Shown here: positions 10,081-20,600 of the stretch, in pieces
Numbering within the stretch: position 1 is the first letter of the stretch
Layout of the letters: the number at the start of each line of letters is the position of its first letter
Source: Anaerolineales bacterium
Lineage (GTDB): Bacteria; Chloroflexota; Anaerolineae; 4572-78; J111
Assembly: GCA_015075405.1 (NCBI GenBank)
Contig: JABTUK010000001.1
Coordinates: 1,364,001 to 1,428,000 of the forward strand
Direction of reading: 5' to 3'
Length of the DNA stretch: 64,000 nt
The notes under the pieces: model-generated
Seen by the model: the letters and a program-made list of their open reading frames with translations, nothing else
Databases searched by the model: none
What the model was told of the DNA's origin: nothing
Program-made: the position numbers and the translations under genes

Positions 10081-12481
10081 ACCTCGCTGGCGCAAGGTGC
10101 TGCGTGACCTGTGGCTGAACAAAATCCGCACCGTGCTGGTAGTGCTGTCTATCGCCGTTGGGGTGTTTGCCGTAGGCGCCATTTTTACCTCACAAATCAT
10201 TCTCTCGCGGGATTTAACCGAGGCTTACCTGGCGACCCATCCAGCCAGCGCCACCTTTTTCACCTTTGACTCCTTTGGCGAGCCGGTGGTCGAAGCGGTT
10301 GAAAAAATGGGCGAGGTCAAAGAGGCCGAAGGCCGCCGCCGGGTGACGGTGCGGGTCAAGACCGGGCCGGAGGAGTGGCGCTTATTGTATTTGATAGCCA
10401 TTCCTGACTTTGACGATGTTAAGATTGACCAATTTCAACCGGAAGCCGGAGCGTGGCCGCCTCCAAATAATACTGTACTGATCGAGCGGGCCTCGCTGGG
10501 CCTGCTGCAAGCCGGCCTGGGCGACACCCTACTGATCAGAACGCCCGAAGGCAAAGAGCGTTCAGTGCCTATTACCGGCCTGGCCCACGATTTGAACGCC
10601 CAACTCTATGTCTTCGATGGCACCGCCTACGGCTTTATCACCACCGACACCCTGGAGTGGCTGGGCCAACCCACCGACTACAACGAACTGCGCATCATCG
10701 TCGCCGATCACGCCGATGACCGCGACTATATCCGTGAGGTGGCCAACGAGGTGCAGGACAAAATTGAAAACGGGGGGCGCAGTGTTCTGTTTACCCTGAT
10801 TCCCCAGCCGGGCAAGTCGCCGCTGGACTTTTTGATCCAGGCGATTGTCATCTTGATGGGGGCGCTGGCCTTGATGTCGCTGCTGCTAAGCGGCTTTCTG
10901 GTGATCAATACCATCTCGGCCCTGCTGGCCCAGCAGGTACGCCAAATTGGCATTATGAAAGCCGTCGGGGCCAGAACCCGGCAGGTGGTGGGCATGTACC
11001 TGGTCACAGTGATTATCTTTGGCTTGCTGGCCTTGCTCATCGCCGTTCCGCTGGGGGCGGCAGGGGCCTATTTTTTCAGCCGTTTTATCGCCGGCTTTCT
11101 CAACTTCGATGTGACCACCTTTCAGTTGCCGCCCGACGTGCTGCTGGCCGAAATTGCCGTCGGCCTGGTGGTCCCGCTGCTGGCCGGGCTTTACCCGATT
11201 CTGGCCGGGGTCAGGATTACGGTGCGCGAGGCCATCAGCACCTATGGCTTGGGTAAAGGGCAGTTTGGCTCGCGCCGTTTTGATCGCTGGCTGCTGGCCG
11301 TCCAGCAGACGCCTTTTCTGCGGCGCAATCTCTCCCGGCCTTTGCTGCTCTCGCTGCGCAACACCTTTCGCCGCAAAACCCGCCTGGCCTTAACTTTGCT
11401 GACCCTCATCTTTGGCGGCGTCATTTTTATTACCGTTTTCAGCCTGCGCGTTTCGATGCTGGCCACGCTCGACAGTTGGCTGGCTTATTTTCGCTGGGAT
11501 GTAGCGGTGCAGTTTGAACGGGATTACCGCATCGAACGCATTCTGCGCGAGGTACTCGACACGCCGGGGGTGGTGCAGGCCGAAACATGGGGCTTTGCCA
11601 GCGCCCGCCGCAAACGCCCCGATGGCAGCGACAGCGATAATATTGTGCTCTATGCCCCGCCCGCCGCCACTAAAATGGCCCGGCCAACGGTGATTGAAGG
11701 GCGCTGGCTGCAGCCGGCCGATACCAATGCGGTCGTGGTCAACTCGATTATCCGGCGCGATGAGCCGGATGTGCATGTCGGCAGTTATATCACCCTCAAA
11801 ATCGAAGGGGAAGAGGAGACCTGGCGGGTGGTCGGCGTGGTGACCGGCGGCTTTCCCGTAGCGGTTATGTTTGCCAACTATCCTTACTTTGCCCGCGTCG
11901 TCCGCGAAGTGGGGCAGGCCCAATGGGTTTTTGCCACCACCGAGCAGCATACGCTCGACTACCAGAATAAGGTGGTCCGCGCTCTGGAGGCCCGCTTTGA
12001 GCATATTGGCTTTGACGTGGGGGCGACGGCCAAAGTGGCCGAAGAGCGGTCCGAAGTGGTGGCTATTTTTGAGGTAATTGTGGTGCTGCTGTTGATTATG
12101 GCCGTGCTGATTGCCGTGATTGGCGGCCTGGGCTTGATGGGCACCATGAGCATCAACGTGCTGGAGCGCACCCGCGAGATTGGGGTCATGCGGGCCATCG
12201 GCGCGCCCAACGGCGCGGTACGCCGGGTTTTTATCATCGAGGGGATTATTATTGGGGTGTTGAGCTGGCTGGTGGGGGCGATTCTGGCCTATCCCATCAG
12301 CAAATTCCTCAGCGACCTGGTCGGCCAGCAGTTTTTGAGCGCCCCGCTCGATTACACCTTTTCCATCAACGGGGTGCTGCTGTGGCTAGCTGTCGTGGTG
12401 GTGCTGTCGGCGGTAGCCAGCTTCTTGCCGGCGTGGAATGCTTCGCGGCTCACGGTGCGGGAGGTTTTGGCTTATGAATAG
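10073..12481 (+). CDS. ABC transporter permease, FtsX/MacB type with two FtsX domains
   Basis: 802 residues from [14 protein letters not shown], chosen because GGAGG lies 7 nt upstream. TM1 (about 14-36) is followed by a periplasmic-type MacB domain (about 40-240) and a first FtsX block of three helices (about 255-375) containing [19 protein letters not shown] second such unit starts at about 430, and its final FtsX block has [21 protein letters not shown]. Fused double-FtsX permeases move lipids, lipoproteins or peptides, or transmit mechanical force; the substrate is not visible. It forms a two-gene operon with the ATPase. Confidence 0.9.
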   Translation: MLRPRWRKVLRDLWLNKIRTVLVVLSIAVGVFAVGAIFTSQIILSRDLTEAYLATHPASATFFTFDSFGEPVVEAVEKMGEVKEAEGRRRVTVRVKTGPEEWRLLYLIAIPDFDDVKIDQFQPEAGAWPPPNNTVLIERASLGLLQAGLGDTLLIRTPEGKERSVPITGLAHDLNAQLYVFDGTAYGFITTDTLEWLGQPTDYNELRIIVADHADDRDYIREVANEVQDKIENGGRSVLFTLIPQPGKSPLDFLIQAIVILMGALALMSLLLSGFLVINTISALLAQQVRQIGIMKAVGARTRQVVGMYLVTVIIFGLLALLIAVPLGAAGAYFFSRFIAGFLNFDVTTFQLPPDVLLAEIAVGLVVPLLAGLYPILAGVRITVREAISTYGLGKGQFGSRRFDRWLLAVQQTPFLRRNLSRPLLLSLRNTFRRKTRLALTLLTLIFGGVIFITVFSLRVSMLATLDSWLAYFRWDVAVQFERDYRIERILREVLDTPGVVQAETWGFASARRKRPDGSDSDNIVLYAPPAATKMARPTVIEGRWLQPADTNAVVVNSIIRRDEPDVHVGSYITLKIEGEEETWRVVGVVTGGFPVAVMFANYPYFARVVREVGQAQWVFATTEQHTLDYQNKVVRALEARFEHIGFDVGATAKVAEERSEVVAIFEVIVVLLLIMAVLIAVIGGLGLMGTMSINVLERTREIGVMRAIGAPNGAVRRVFIIEGIIIGVLSWLVGAILAYPISKFLSDLVGQQFLSAPLDYTFSINGVLLWLAVVVVLSAVASFLPAWNASRLTVREVLAYE

Positions 12482-12506
12482 CACTATCTTTGTGCTTTTT
12501 GATTAG

Positions 12507-12714
12507 AACGCGGATTAACGCTGATTTCGCAGATTTGCGCGGATAAATTCAAGAAAAATCAGCGAAAATCAGCCGTATCTGCGTTATCTGCGTTCCGTTT
12601 TTTGGTAGCTACTCATTACCCGATATCAATACTTGAGTGGTTTATTTTTGCCACGAATTACCCGAATTTCACAAATTTATTCTCTTTTTCGTGTCAATTC
12701 GTGCAATTTGTGGC
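12507..12714. repeat. two inverted repeats in a 410-bp gap
   Basis: An inverted repeat with arms GAACGCGGATTAACGC and GCGTTATCTGCGTTC spans about 12507-12596. A second, with arms GCCACGAATTACCCGAATT and AATTCGTGCAATTTGTGGC, spans about 12648-12714. Both resemble dispersed intergenic repeats; a relative of the second type lies at 57850-57928. There is no gene between 12482 and 12891. Confidence 0.6.
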
Positions 12715-12799
12715 TGAAAATTTGTCGCTTTTCATGAGATGTCGGGTAGTGAGGTGCAAACATAGTAATATGACGAGTCTCAGCCAAATCCGGCAGCAA

Positions 12800-12839
12800 A
12801 AAAACGGCTCATTACCCCTTAGCATAATGAGCCGTTTTT
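12800..12839. terminator. bidirectional terminator
   Basis: Fifteen-bp perfect stem (12800-12814 with 12825-12839, AAAAACGGCTCATTA and complement), loop CCCCTTAGCA. It separates the convergent permease and VPETG-protein genes. Confidence 0.85.
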
Positions 12840-12891
12840 ATATGATTAAAGTTTAGTTTGCTCAAAAGAGCAGCAGAGGGTGGGCCAGTGA

Positions 12892-13386
12892 TTACATTGA
12901 CATCCGCAGCCGGCGGGCAATGAACAAAACCGCAGCCAGCCCGACCGCAATCAGCGCCGCCTCAAAGCCGCCAAAGCCGGTTTCGGGCACAACGGTGGTA
13001 GCGCCGGCGGGCGCGCCGCTGGGCGCAGGGGTGCGGGTGGGCGCAGGTTTGGGCGTAGGCGTATTTTCCTGTTTATTGCCCACGGCCGCCTCCTGGCCTT
13101 TATTACTGTCGGGACCCAAAACAGGCGTATTGGTCGGAGTAGGCATCGGCGTATTGGTTGGAATCTTCGCCACAGGAACCAGGGTAGCCGTCGGATTGGG
13201 CAGCCGGATGAGCAGCGTCGGCGATGGCTGAGCGGCCACATCCTGCTGGTCAATATTCTGGCGGATGATAAAAACCGCGCCCACGCCCAGCAACCCCAAA
13301 ACCAACAGCCCAATCAAAGCAATTGCCAGGGTTACAAAAAGACGATTTTGCCCACCTTCTTCTTCTTCTTCGTATTCGTCTACCAT
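12892..13386 (-). CDS. Thr/Pro-rich surface protein with VPETG sorting-like end
   Basis: 164 residues. A short acidic cytosolic N-terminus is followed by a TM helix at about 17-41 and a Pro/Thr-rich stalk (about 52-130) of PTNTP- and TPTPKP-type repeats. The C-terminus has VPETG (133-137), then a hydrophobic helix and the positive tail ARRLRMSM. VPETG plus helix plus basic residues copies the LPXTG sortase signal, here with Val for Leu. The N-terminal helix looks more like a non-cleaved anchor than a signal peptide. No sortase lies in the window. It is at the downstream end of the giant-protein operon, after a repeat gap. Confidence 0.7.
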   Translation of the reverse strand: MVDEYEEEEEGGQNRLFVTLAIALIGLLVLGLLGVGAVFIIRQNIDQQDVAAQPSPTLLIRLPNPTATLVPVAKIPTNTPMPTPTNTPVLGPDSNKGQEAAVGNKQENTPTPKPAPTRTPAPSGAPAGATTVVPETGFGGFEAALIAVGLAAVLFIARRLRMSM

Positions 13387-13566
13387 GGATTTTCTCCTTC
13401 CATGCTATACTGCTGCCGGCAGCCACGCCGAGCGCAGCAGGCTAAAAACAAGTCTAGCTGTCTCTTTATTTTATGTCAAAGGGGGCTAAAAAGCAAATCG
13501 AGAATCTATATTTAGGGGAGAAAAAGATTAGGAGCTACTATATTTAGTGGTAGTTACGATAATTAT

Positions 13567-13760
13567 GAGACAGAGGAACTAAGGGAACTAAAGGAACTGA
13601 GGGGGCTTAACTTCTTTAGGCAACTCCAAGAAAATAAAACGGCAGTTCTCGTGGTGCGTAGTGCGTGATGCGTGACGTAAATATGCCACGTACCACGCAC
13701 TACACATTACGGAATTTAAGGACTTAAAAGTTGAAACTCCCTTAAGTTCCATCAGTTCCT
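13567..13760. repeat. nested inverted arrays in a 376-bp gap
   Basis: The outer arms are GGAACT nonamers (three direct copies at 13569-13598, inverted copies at 13741-13762). The inner arms are RTGCGTR heptamers (13651-13676 and 13687-13712). One palindromic array appears inserted inside another. The gap 13387-13762 holds nothing else recognisable. Confidence 0.7.
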
Positions 13761-13762
13761 TT

Positions 13763-14857
13763 TTAAACGACTTGCTCTAAATTTGCCAGGGGAATGTAAG
13801 GCGAAGCCTCGCCGAGGTTAACAATGGCCCCCGGCGCAACAAGGCCGGAGGCGCTGGCCTGGGGTTGGGGCGGCAGGGTGGCGATGGTCCCGCTGGCCCC
13901 TAAAAATTGACCGGCGGTGACGCGCACCCGACTGCCAACCGCCAAAGCAGAGCTGCTCCCTTTCTCAGCCGACACTGCGGCCAGGGCGCTGGCTTTATTG
14001 CTGGTGGCCATAATGATCGGTTGGGAGTCGGCCCGGGTTTGGCCGGGCAGCGGGGCCAAATGGGGGGTGTGGCCTCTGATGGAGACTTCTTTGCCATCCA
14101 GTGTCCCTAAAATCCCAAAAGTGTAGGGCGACATGGGGATGTCGCCAAAGCCTTCCGTCGCTACTACTCTGACCTTCACCGGCGGGTCTAAATTCAGCAG
14201 GGCCGTATCAATGCTGCCGACAATTAGCCCCCGCACCTGGGCAGCTTCGGCCTGGCGCAAGGTCTCCTCATCCAACGAGCGCCCGGCCAGGATAATCATA
14301 TTTTTCAAGTTTTCATCAATTGCCTCTGGGTCAAGAATGTCGGACGAATTGTTGACCAGCCGCTTGAGCGGGCCGTAGGTCTCCCCCCCAAAACCGCAGG
14401 CCGCCTCGATGACCGCGCCGCTGGCTTCGATGACCACCCCTCGGTCGGGAATGATGCGGGCAATGATGCCGTTGATAAAAGCCGGCAGCTCAACCAGCGC
14501 GCTTTCGGTTTCGAGGAGAACCCAACCTGGACCGATGGCGGCAATATGACCGGCCGCCGGGGCGCGCGCTGCCCGTTGCAAAAACGACAGGCCGCCCTGA
14601 ACGCGGGCAATGACCTCGTGGGCTTTTACCTCGTCTCCCTCCTCTTTTAGCATCACCTGCTCCATCTCCACCTGGGGCTGGCCCAGTTGGCGAGCCACAT
14701 TAATTAGCCGGTAGCGGTGGGGCGTGCGCGCGCGGGCTACAATCGTCAGCGCTTCCACCTGCTGGCCGCGCTGGACCAACACTTCGCCGGGCAGGGGCAG
14801 GACTCGCCGGAGGGTCACTTTGCTTTGGGCGCTAATTTTTCGCTCAGGCAGTTGCAT
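13763..14857 (-). CDS. uncharacterised protein with lipoyl-like N-terminus and KOW-like C-terminus
   Basis: 364 residues, not assigned to a named family. The first 130 residues contain several short beta segments spaced like barrel-sandwich (biotinyl/lipoyl) hybrids (GEVLVQRGQQVEALTIVARA; EGDEVKAHEVIARV), but no biotinylation AMKM site. A Rossmann-like middle contains NMIILAGRSLDEE and RGLIVGSIDTALL. The last 70 residues (VGSRVRVTAGQFLGASGTIATL) resemble a KOW/SH3-like barrel. It overlaps the MutL-like gene by 14 bp, so the two are probably made together and act as partners. Confidence 0.6.
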   Translation of the reverse strand: MQLPERKISAQSKVTLRRVLPLPGEVLVQRGQQVEALTIVARARTPHRYRLINVARQLGQPQVEMEQVMLKEEGDEVKAHEVIARVQGGLSFLQRAARAPAAGHIAAIGPGWVLLETESALVELPAFINGIIARIIPDRGVVIEASGAVIEAACGFGGETYGPLKRLVNNSSDILDPEAIDENLKNMIILAGRSLDEETLRQAEAAQVRGLIVGSIDTALLNLDPPVKVRVVATEGFGDIPMSPYTFGILGTLDGKEVSIRGHTPHLAPLPGQTRADSQPIIMATSNKASALAAVSAEKGSSSALAVGSRVRVTAGQFLGASGTIATLPPQPQASASGLVAPGAIVNLGEASPYIPLANLEQVV

Positions 14858-16637
14858 GGCTCACCCCTAATTCTTCCAACCACCGGCGTAGCTGTTCCTG
14901 CCGCCGGGCTTCGTCTTTGGGTAAGCGCAGCGGTCGGCCGCGCGCGTCAATAATAATGCCCAACAAACCGCCTTCGACCTCGGCCAGAACGCCCCGGCCC
15001 GGCTGCCCCAGTCCAATATCAAAATGGCGGCTGGGGCGGATTTCCAGGGCTGCTTTTTCGCCGGGCGGCAGGGTAATGACTCGGATCGAACCGTAAGCGA
15101 CCTCTGTTTCCAGCTGTTCACCGTTGGCGTAATTAATTTTGAATTTGAGGGCCGTTTTACCCGGCGTACCATGTCCCCACGGGGCGATAACCGTGCCCAG
15201 GTTCAAAAAAGCGTCGTGGGCAGTTACTTCGACGGCGGCCATCGGCTGAACGGCAGCGATAGCCCCCAGCATATTGGCCAGACCGGCTCGATCCAGCGCC
15301 AGGTTGGTGACGCCCCAGGGTTCTATGCCATCCAGCAGGGTCAGCGCAGCATAGCCGGGCTGCGGGGCCTGGGTCAAGGTGCGTCCGGCCCCAATAATTA
15401 AATTCCACTGCAACTGGCCCCGTCCCGCCGGCTGTTGCAAGGACCAGCCGGCCTGTACCTGCTCGACCACCAGCCGCAAAGCTTCACGGGCAACGGCCTG
15501 CTCAAGCAGCAAACCCTCCTCGGTATCAGGGAGACTGGCGGGATGCAAACTTTTGTTTAAAAGTTGATTATGCAGCGCTTCCGGGGGTAACTCAAAGGGC
15601 AGCCAGCGTTGAAACTTTTCCAGCGGGACCATTTTTAAGAGTGCGGTCAGACTGTGGCCTACCCCGGCGTCGCTGCGAACCATCGAGGTTTGAAACGCAT
15701 CGGTTTGCGCGGCCACAACGGTGGCCCCGCTGCCAATATTGGCCCCAATTACGTTGAGGCCGTTATGCTGCCCCAAATAGGCCATAACTTTTTCAAACGA
15801 TTTGCTGGCCGGTAAAACGGGATAGGGCGACCAAGTGCCCAACTTTTGAAACCCCGGCAGTTGCGACATTTTGCGCTGGACATACAAACTTTCCAGTTCC
15901 ATTTGTAAAGGGGCCAAATTTTCTGTCGTCAGGTTGGGGCGCACATTAGGCACGGCCCGCTGCGGGGCCAGCGGACCGAAAATGTCGGCTACCGCCTCCC
16001 GTGCCTGGCTGTTGCCGGCGTAAAGCACGATTGGCTTTTCGCTCAAGGTGGGCAGGCGCAGGGCCATGGCCACAATTCGGGCCAGGTCAATCACCGGCTG
16101 GGCCGCGCCGCCATCCACCCCACCCACCAGAATAATGGCTTCAGGCTGTCCGGCCTGAAGCAACTGCATCTGAGCTTCGGGACTGAGCGGGCCGCCATTG
16201 CGTCCGGGTGTGTTGGGGGCGGCAGGTTGTTCAGTATCAAGGGATAGTTCGCTGGTGACGGCGGCATAAGTGGTGGCAGTTGCCCGGCGAGCGCTGGTCA
16301 GGCTGATGTTTTTCATCAAGCCGGCCAGGGCCACCGGCAAAGGCGGCCCGGCGCTGGCGACAATAATAACAGCATCAATACCTTGCCGGTTGGTATTTTG
16401 GGGCATAAGCGGCCAGCCGCCAGAATTGAAAAGAACACGGCCAACTGTTTTTTCGATCTGGCGGATTGCCTCCAGCATACCTACCGTGATGTCCTGCCAG
16501 GGCGGCGCATGGGTACTGAGCGCCTGACTTGTCGCTGTCAGCCGGTACGCGCCATTTACCTGCTCGATCAGCGCAACGGTGGTGGCAGTGCTGCCGCAAT
16601 CAATGGCTAAAATGCTGTTGATGGTGGTTTCGGCCAT
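14844..16637 (-). CDS. MutL-like (glutamate mutase L family) ASKHA ATPase
   Basis: 597 residues. The N-terminal phosphate-1 loop LAIDCGSTATTVALIE (10-25) and later nucleotide-binding segments (VIGANIGSGATVVAAQ; WNLIIGAGRTLTQ) mark an actin/Hsp70-like ATPase of the MutL family, named for a gene beside glutamate mutase. No mutase genes are present here, so a mutase-reactivating role is unlikely; Chloroflexota carry such genes in this uncharacterised context. The ATG is preceded directly by a heptamer array and lacks a clear ribosome site. Confidence 0.75.
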   Translation of the reverse strand: MAETTINSILAIDCGSTATTVALIEQVNGAYRLTATSQALSTHAPPWQDITVGMLEAIRQIEKTVGRVLFNSGGWPLMPQNTNRQGIDAVIIVASAGPPLPVALAGLMKNISLTSARRATATTYAAVTSELSLDTEQPAAPNTPGRNGGPLSPEAQMQLLQAGQPEAIILVGGVDGGAAQPVIDLARIVAMALRLPTLSEKPIVLYAGNSQAREAVADIFGPLAPQRAVPNVRPNLTTENLAPLQMELESLYVQRKMSQLPGFQKLGTWSPYPVLPASKSFEKVMAYLGQHNGLNVIGANIGSGATVVAAQTDAFQTSMVRSDAGVGHSLTALLKMVPLEKFQRWLPFELPPEALHNQLLNKSLHPASLPDTEEGLLLEQAVAREALRLVVEQVQAGWSLQQPAGRGQLQWNLIIGAGRTLTQAPQPGYAALTLLDGIEPWGVTNLALDRAGLANMLGAIAAVQPMAAVEVTAHDAFLNLGTVIAPWGHGTPGKTALKFKINYANGEQLETEVAYGSIRVITLPPGEKAALEIRPSRHFDIGLGQPGRGVLAEVEGGLLGIIIDARGRPLRLPKDEARRQEQLRRWLEELGVSHATA

Positions 16638-16643
16638 AGTTAT

Positions 16644-16773
16644 GTGTCAGGTGTCGAGTGTCAGGTGTCAGGTGTTATGTGTCAGGTGTCAGGTGTCAAG
16701 TGTCAAGTGTCAAATATGAAATTAACTTGACACTTGACACTATAACACTTGACACTATAACACTTGACACTTT
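16644..16773. repeat. TGTCARG heptamer inverted array
   Basis: About ten direct heptamers (TGTCAGG, TGTCAAG and variants, 16644-16713), a short spacer, then inverted CTTGACA units interleaved with CTATAACA up to 16770. It fills the whole gap between the six-TM gene and the MutL-like start. Confidence 0.85.
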
Positions 16774-16775
16774 CT

Positions 16776-17447
16776 TTATCCCCCGAATAAGCCCATTAAA
16801 AATTGCAGCCGCGAGACCAGCAGCGCCACGCGCGAACTGACGGTATTGGCAAACAAGGCCCCCAGGGTAAAGATGAGCATCAACCGGCCCATGCCGGCCC
16901 AAAAGCGAACAAAACCCTCGCGCAAGCCGCCCAAAAATCCCTCCGACCTGACGGCGAAGGTGAAGTAAAAAAATACGCCTATCGTACCCAGAACGATAAT
17001 AATGTTATTGAGCCACAATACCAGCCCTACCTCATTCTCCGTGTCCGGGTAATGATTGGGGTTGAGGGAAAGATTGACCATGGCCGAAGCTTGCGGCAGC
17101 AGGGTTCCCAGCAATCCACCGCCGATAGCCAGGGCTGCGCCGACACCCAGCACAAACGCCAGGGCCAGACTGCCCAGAACATTGGTCACACCGCCCTGCG
17201 TGGGCCGAATCTTGAAGATTAGCAGGACACACAAAATCAGGGCCGGCAGCACGCTAACTACATTGCCCGAAGTGAGCGCCGGATAAAAAACCTGATGCCA
17301 GGCCACCAGCATGGCATAACCAACAGCTACGCCCACAAAAATGTGAGACGCTAATTTGAACAGGACATTGTCGCCAAAGATGTAGCTGAACACCATCAGG
17401 GTCAGCCCGGCGGCAATAAACGGGCCTATTGTCTCCATGAAATTCAA
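16776..17447 (-). CDS. six-TM membrane protein, unknown
   Basis: 223 residues, hydrophobic throughout, with about six helices (around 10-30, 33-52, 66-80, 88-112, 135-160 and 190-210). I recognise no family. It resembles in size and topology the other six-TM protein of this operon (25581-26225), so the two could be paired channel or scaffold subunits. Arrays of short repeats separate it from both neighbours, yet strand and order indicate one operon. Confidence 0.6.
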   Translation of the reverse strand: MNFMETIGPFIAAGLTLMVFSYIFGDNVLFKLASHIFVGVAVGYAMLVAWHQVFYPALTSGNVVSVLPALILCVLLIFKIRPTQGGVTNVLGSLALAFVLGVGAALAIGGGLLGTLLPQASAMVNLSLNPNHYPDTENEVGLVLWLNNIIIVLGTIGVFFYFTFAVRSEGFLGGLREGFVRFWAGMGRLMLIFTLGALFANTVSSRVALLVSRLQFLMGLFGG

Positions 17448-17461
17448 CCCTCCCTTAAAAG

Positions 17462-17603
17462 CAGTAATCAGAAGCCAGTAATCAGTAGTCAGTGGTCAGT
17501 GGTCAGTGGTCAGTAGTCAGTAATCAGATACTCTTTTCTGGTCACTAATCACTCATTACTGATCACTGATCACTGTTCACTGTTCACTGATCACTGTTCA
17601 CTT
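17462..17603. repeat. CAGTRRT heptamer inverted array reaching into a gene end
   Basis: About nine direct CAGTRRT units (17462-17527), a spacer, then about eight inverted units (CACTGAT, CACTGTT). The last inverted units overlap the final codons and the stop of the giant gene. Confidence 0.85.
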
Positions 17604-20600
17604 CCTCAGCTTTAGCCTTTGGCTCCGCCGGCGGCATCCAGCCGAACATCGTCCCCAGGGCAATCAGAATGACGATGAGCAGATGGGCAATCCCCTGGCT
17701 GTCGAGCATTTGCCGGGCCGGGCCAAAATTTTTCCGGCCGGCTTCAATGGCCGCTGCGCCGTTGATCCCGGAAATCAATCCGTCGAGTTGCTGGGTGTCG
17801 AGATAGGGCCGCACAAAGGGATCGGCGGTGGCGCTGGTGGCGGCCAAGAGATAGCGCTCACCGTCATCGGGCGGGGTGGCCGCAGCCATCTGCTCGATCC
17901 ACCAGCGCGCGGTGGCCGGGTTGTCGCTGAGGGTAATCACCACATCTACCTGCCCCAGGTTATTGATCTGACTCCAGGCAGAGCGTTCAGGGGCAGCAAA
18001 GGTCAAGCCTTCTTTAACATCGGCCAGCCCGGCCAACTGCTTCCGACCCGTTACCAGTTCGCGGATACCGGCAATTTGGCCCGGCACGTAGCCCAGGTTG
18101 ACCATCTCCGCGCCGTAGGTTTCACCTCGTTCTGCTAACACGGCCTCAATGGTGTGCTGAGCCAGCGCCGTCCCTTCCGGCTCCAGGCTCATAAAGATCA
18201 GGCGCATGCCCTGGCCACGCAAGCGGCCAATAATGGCCTCGGCCAAAGGCTGCATTTCTCCCTGGGTGGCGGTGGTATAATCAAAGGAAACCAGGGCCAC
18301 CGAGTCGGGCTGCTGCAAATCAATCACCCCGAGCTGGACGCTGATCAATTCGCGGCGCTGTTTGTCCAACACTTCACTCAACGCCCCGGCTGGTTCTGTC
18401 CAGGCGACTTTCTGCCCGGAGGCCGGGTCTGTCACTTTTTGCAGTCCCGGTATCAGCGGCAGCGCTACCAAAATAATAAAGAGCAGATATAGCCCGCCCC
18501 TGACAATATTTCCCAGCATGGAAGCGCGCGGCGGCAGCGCCTCTGGCAAGGCCACCGGCTGCGGCGCTTGAGTAGCAATAGCGTAAAAATGGCGCGCCGC
18601 TTCGAGCATGGCATCACCTTGAGCCGTGGAGGCCGTCGCCTGCGAGTCAAGGAGCGGCGTGGGCAGAGCAATTTTCTCTGCGGGCAGCAATGGCCCCAGA
18701 CCGGCCAATACCCCGGTCGTTTCGGCTATTTTATTGTCTTCTTCGGCCAGCGTTTCTTCGCTGGGCTGCAAGCCACGCAGCCAGTCCGACATGCGCTCGG
18801 TGGGCGAGGCTTTGGGTTCGCCGGTTAAAGCAGGGCCAGGGAGTGGTGTGGACACCTGGGTTGAGTCTGTCAGCCAATCGGGCGCGGGTGGTTCAGCCTC
18901 AACCTGGTCCTCAAGCAGAGTCTCAAAGGCTGGCGCGGCGGCAGGGGACGTGACGGCTGTTTTGGGACTATCGGTCAACCAGTCGGGTAGCTCCGGCTCT
19001 TCCTCAGAGGTCAAAAAGTCGCTCTCTTCTACTTTTTCAGAGGGCAAGGCCGCTTGCACGGCGGCGGTAGCGGCAGCCAGGCCGGCCAACCAGTCTGACT
19101 CGGGCGGCAGCTCGTCTTCAGCCGTTTCAGCGGTAAGGTCAACGGGGGCGGCCTCTTCAACGGGAGCAACTTGTTCCGCTGGTGCTGTAACTTCCACCTC
19201 AGCTTCAGCGGCTTCTGCTGCCGGCGCTGTCGCAAATTCGGGGGTATCGCTCAACCAGGAAGGCAGCTTTAGCTCTTCGGTAGACAAATCGGCCAGCCAG
19301 GCGGGAACTTCTTCGCTCTCCTCCTCAATGGAGATGGTTTCACTCGCAGACCAGTCAGGCGCTTCAAATTCAGCCACTTCAGACGGGGAAGATTCGACGG
19401 CCGCCGGTTCGAGAGTCGTTGCCACCGCTCCCGTAGCCGCCGCTATCCCCGCCAGCCAGGGCGGGATTTCCAGTTCTTCTTCGCCCTCGCCCTGGGGCTG
19501 CTCAAAAGCTTCGACTTCTTCAACCACCTCTGCGGGGCCTTCTACCTCCTGAACCGGCATTTCCAACTCCGCTTCCGTTTCAACCGGACTTGCAGATGTT
19601 GGTTCAGCCTCCGCTAACGATGGTAATTCACTTAACCAGGCCGGCATTTCAAGTTCGGCCTCGGCCTCATCTGACTCTCCTTCAGGGATCTCTGTGGCGA
19701 AGGTTGGCTCACCCGGCAATTGGCGCAGCCAGGCCGGTATTTCCAACTCGCCTTCGATTTCAGCTTCTTCGATGGTTGTTTCAGTTGCCGGCGTTTCTTC
19801 GACGGGTTCAAAAACCTCGGCCGCTTCGACGGCAGCGGCTCCCGTTGCCGCCCCGACCATACCCGTCAGCCAGGCGGGGATGACCAGTTCTTCCTGCTTC
19901 TCAGCTTCGACTTCATCTGCCGGCGTTTCCGGCAATTCACCCGGCCCGGCCGGTGTGTCGAGATCAGTTTCTGCCTCGGCGTCTGCGGCCTCCATTTCAG
20001 AGGCCGGCGCTTCACGCAGACCGGTGAGCCAGGAAGGCATTACCAGATCCGTTTCAGCTTCAAGGGTAGTCTCTGTTTCGCTTTCCGCCACTTGCGGCAG
20101 GTCGCTCAGCCAGGTCGGCATTTCCAACTCGGCCTCAGCTTCAATGGGTTCGGTTGCCGTCTCGGTTGCAGGCTCGATTTCACTTAGCCAGTCTGGCGCT
20201 TCGAGATCAGTTTCCGCCGTTGTTTCAGTGGGAGTAGTTTCCGGTAATTCGCTCAACCATTCCGGCGTTTCGAGATCAGTCTCGGCTTCTTCGGCAACGG
20301 TTTCAGTTTCGGCAGCAGGAAGTTCGCTCACCCAGGAGGGCATTTCCAGCTCGGCCTCAGTTTCCGTAGCCACAACTCTACTTTCCGGCGCAGGAGTCAA
20401 CTCGGCCAGCCAGTCTGGCGTCTCTTCTGCCAACTCCGGTTCAGCCGCCTCGCTTGTTTCGGCGGCGACCGCTCCGAGCGCTGCTCCTGTGGCTACTCCT
20501 GTCAGCCAGGAGGGGATGACCAGTTCTTCTTCCGTTTCAGGTTCGGCTTCGGCCACCGGGGCTGCGGATGACTCGCTCAGCCAGGCCGGCATTTCGAGTT

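Noticed and set aside
16644..17603. CRISPR-like reading of the heptamer arrays
   Set aside because: Units are 7 bp and contiguous with no spacers.
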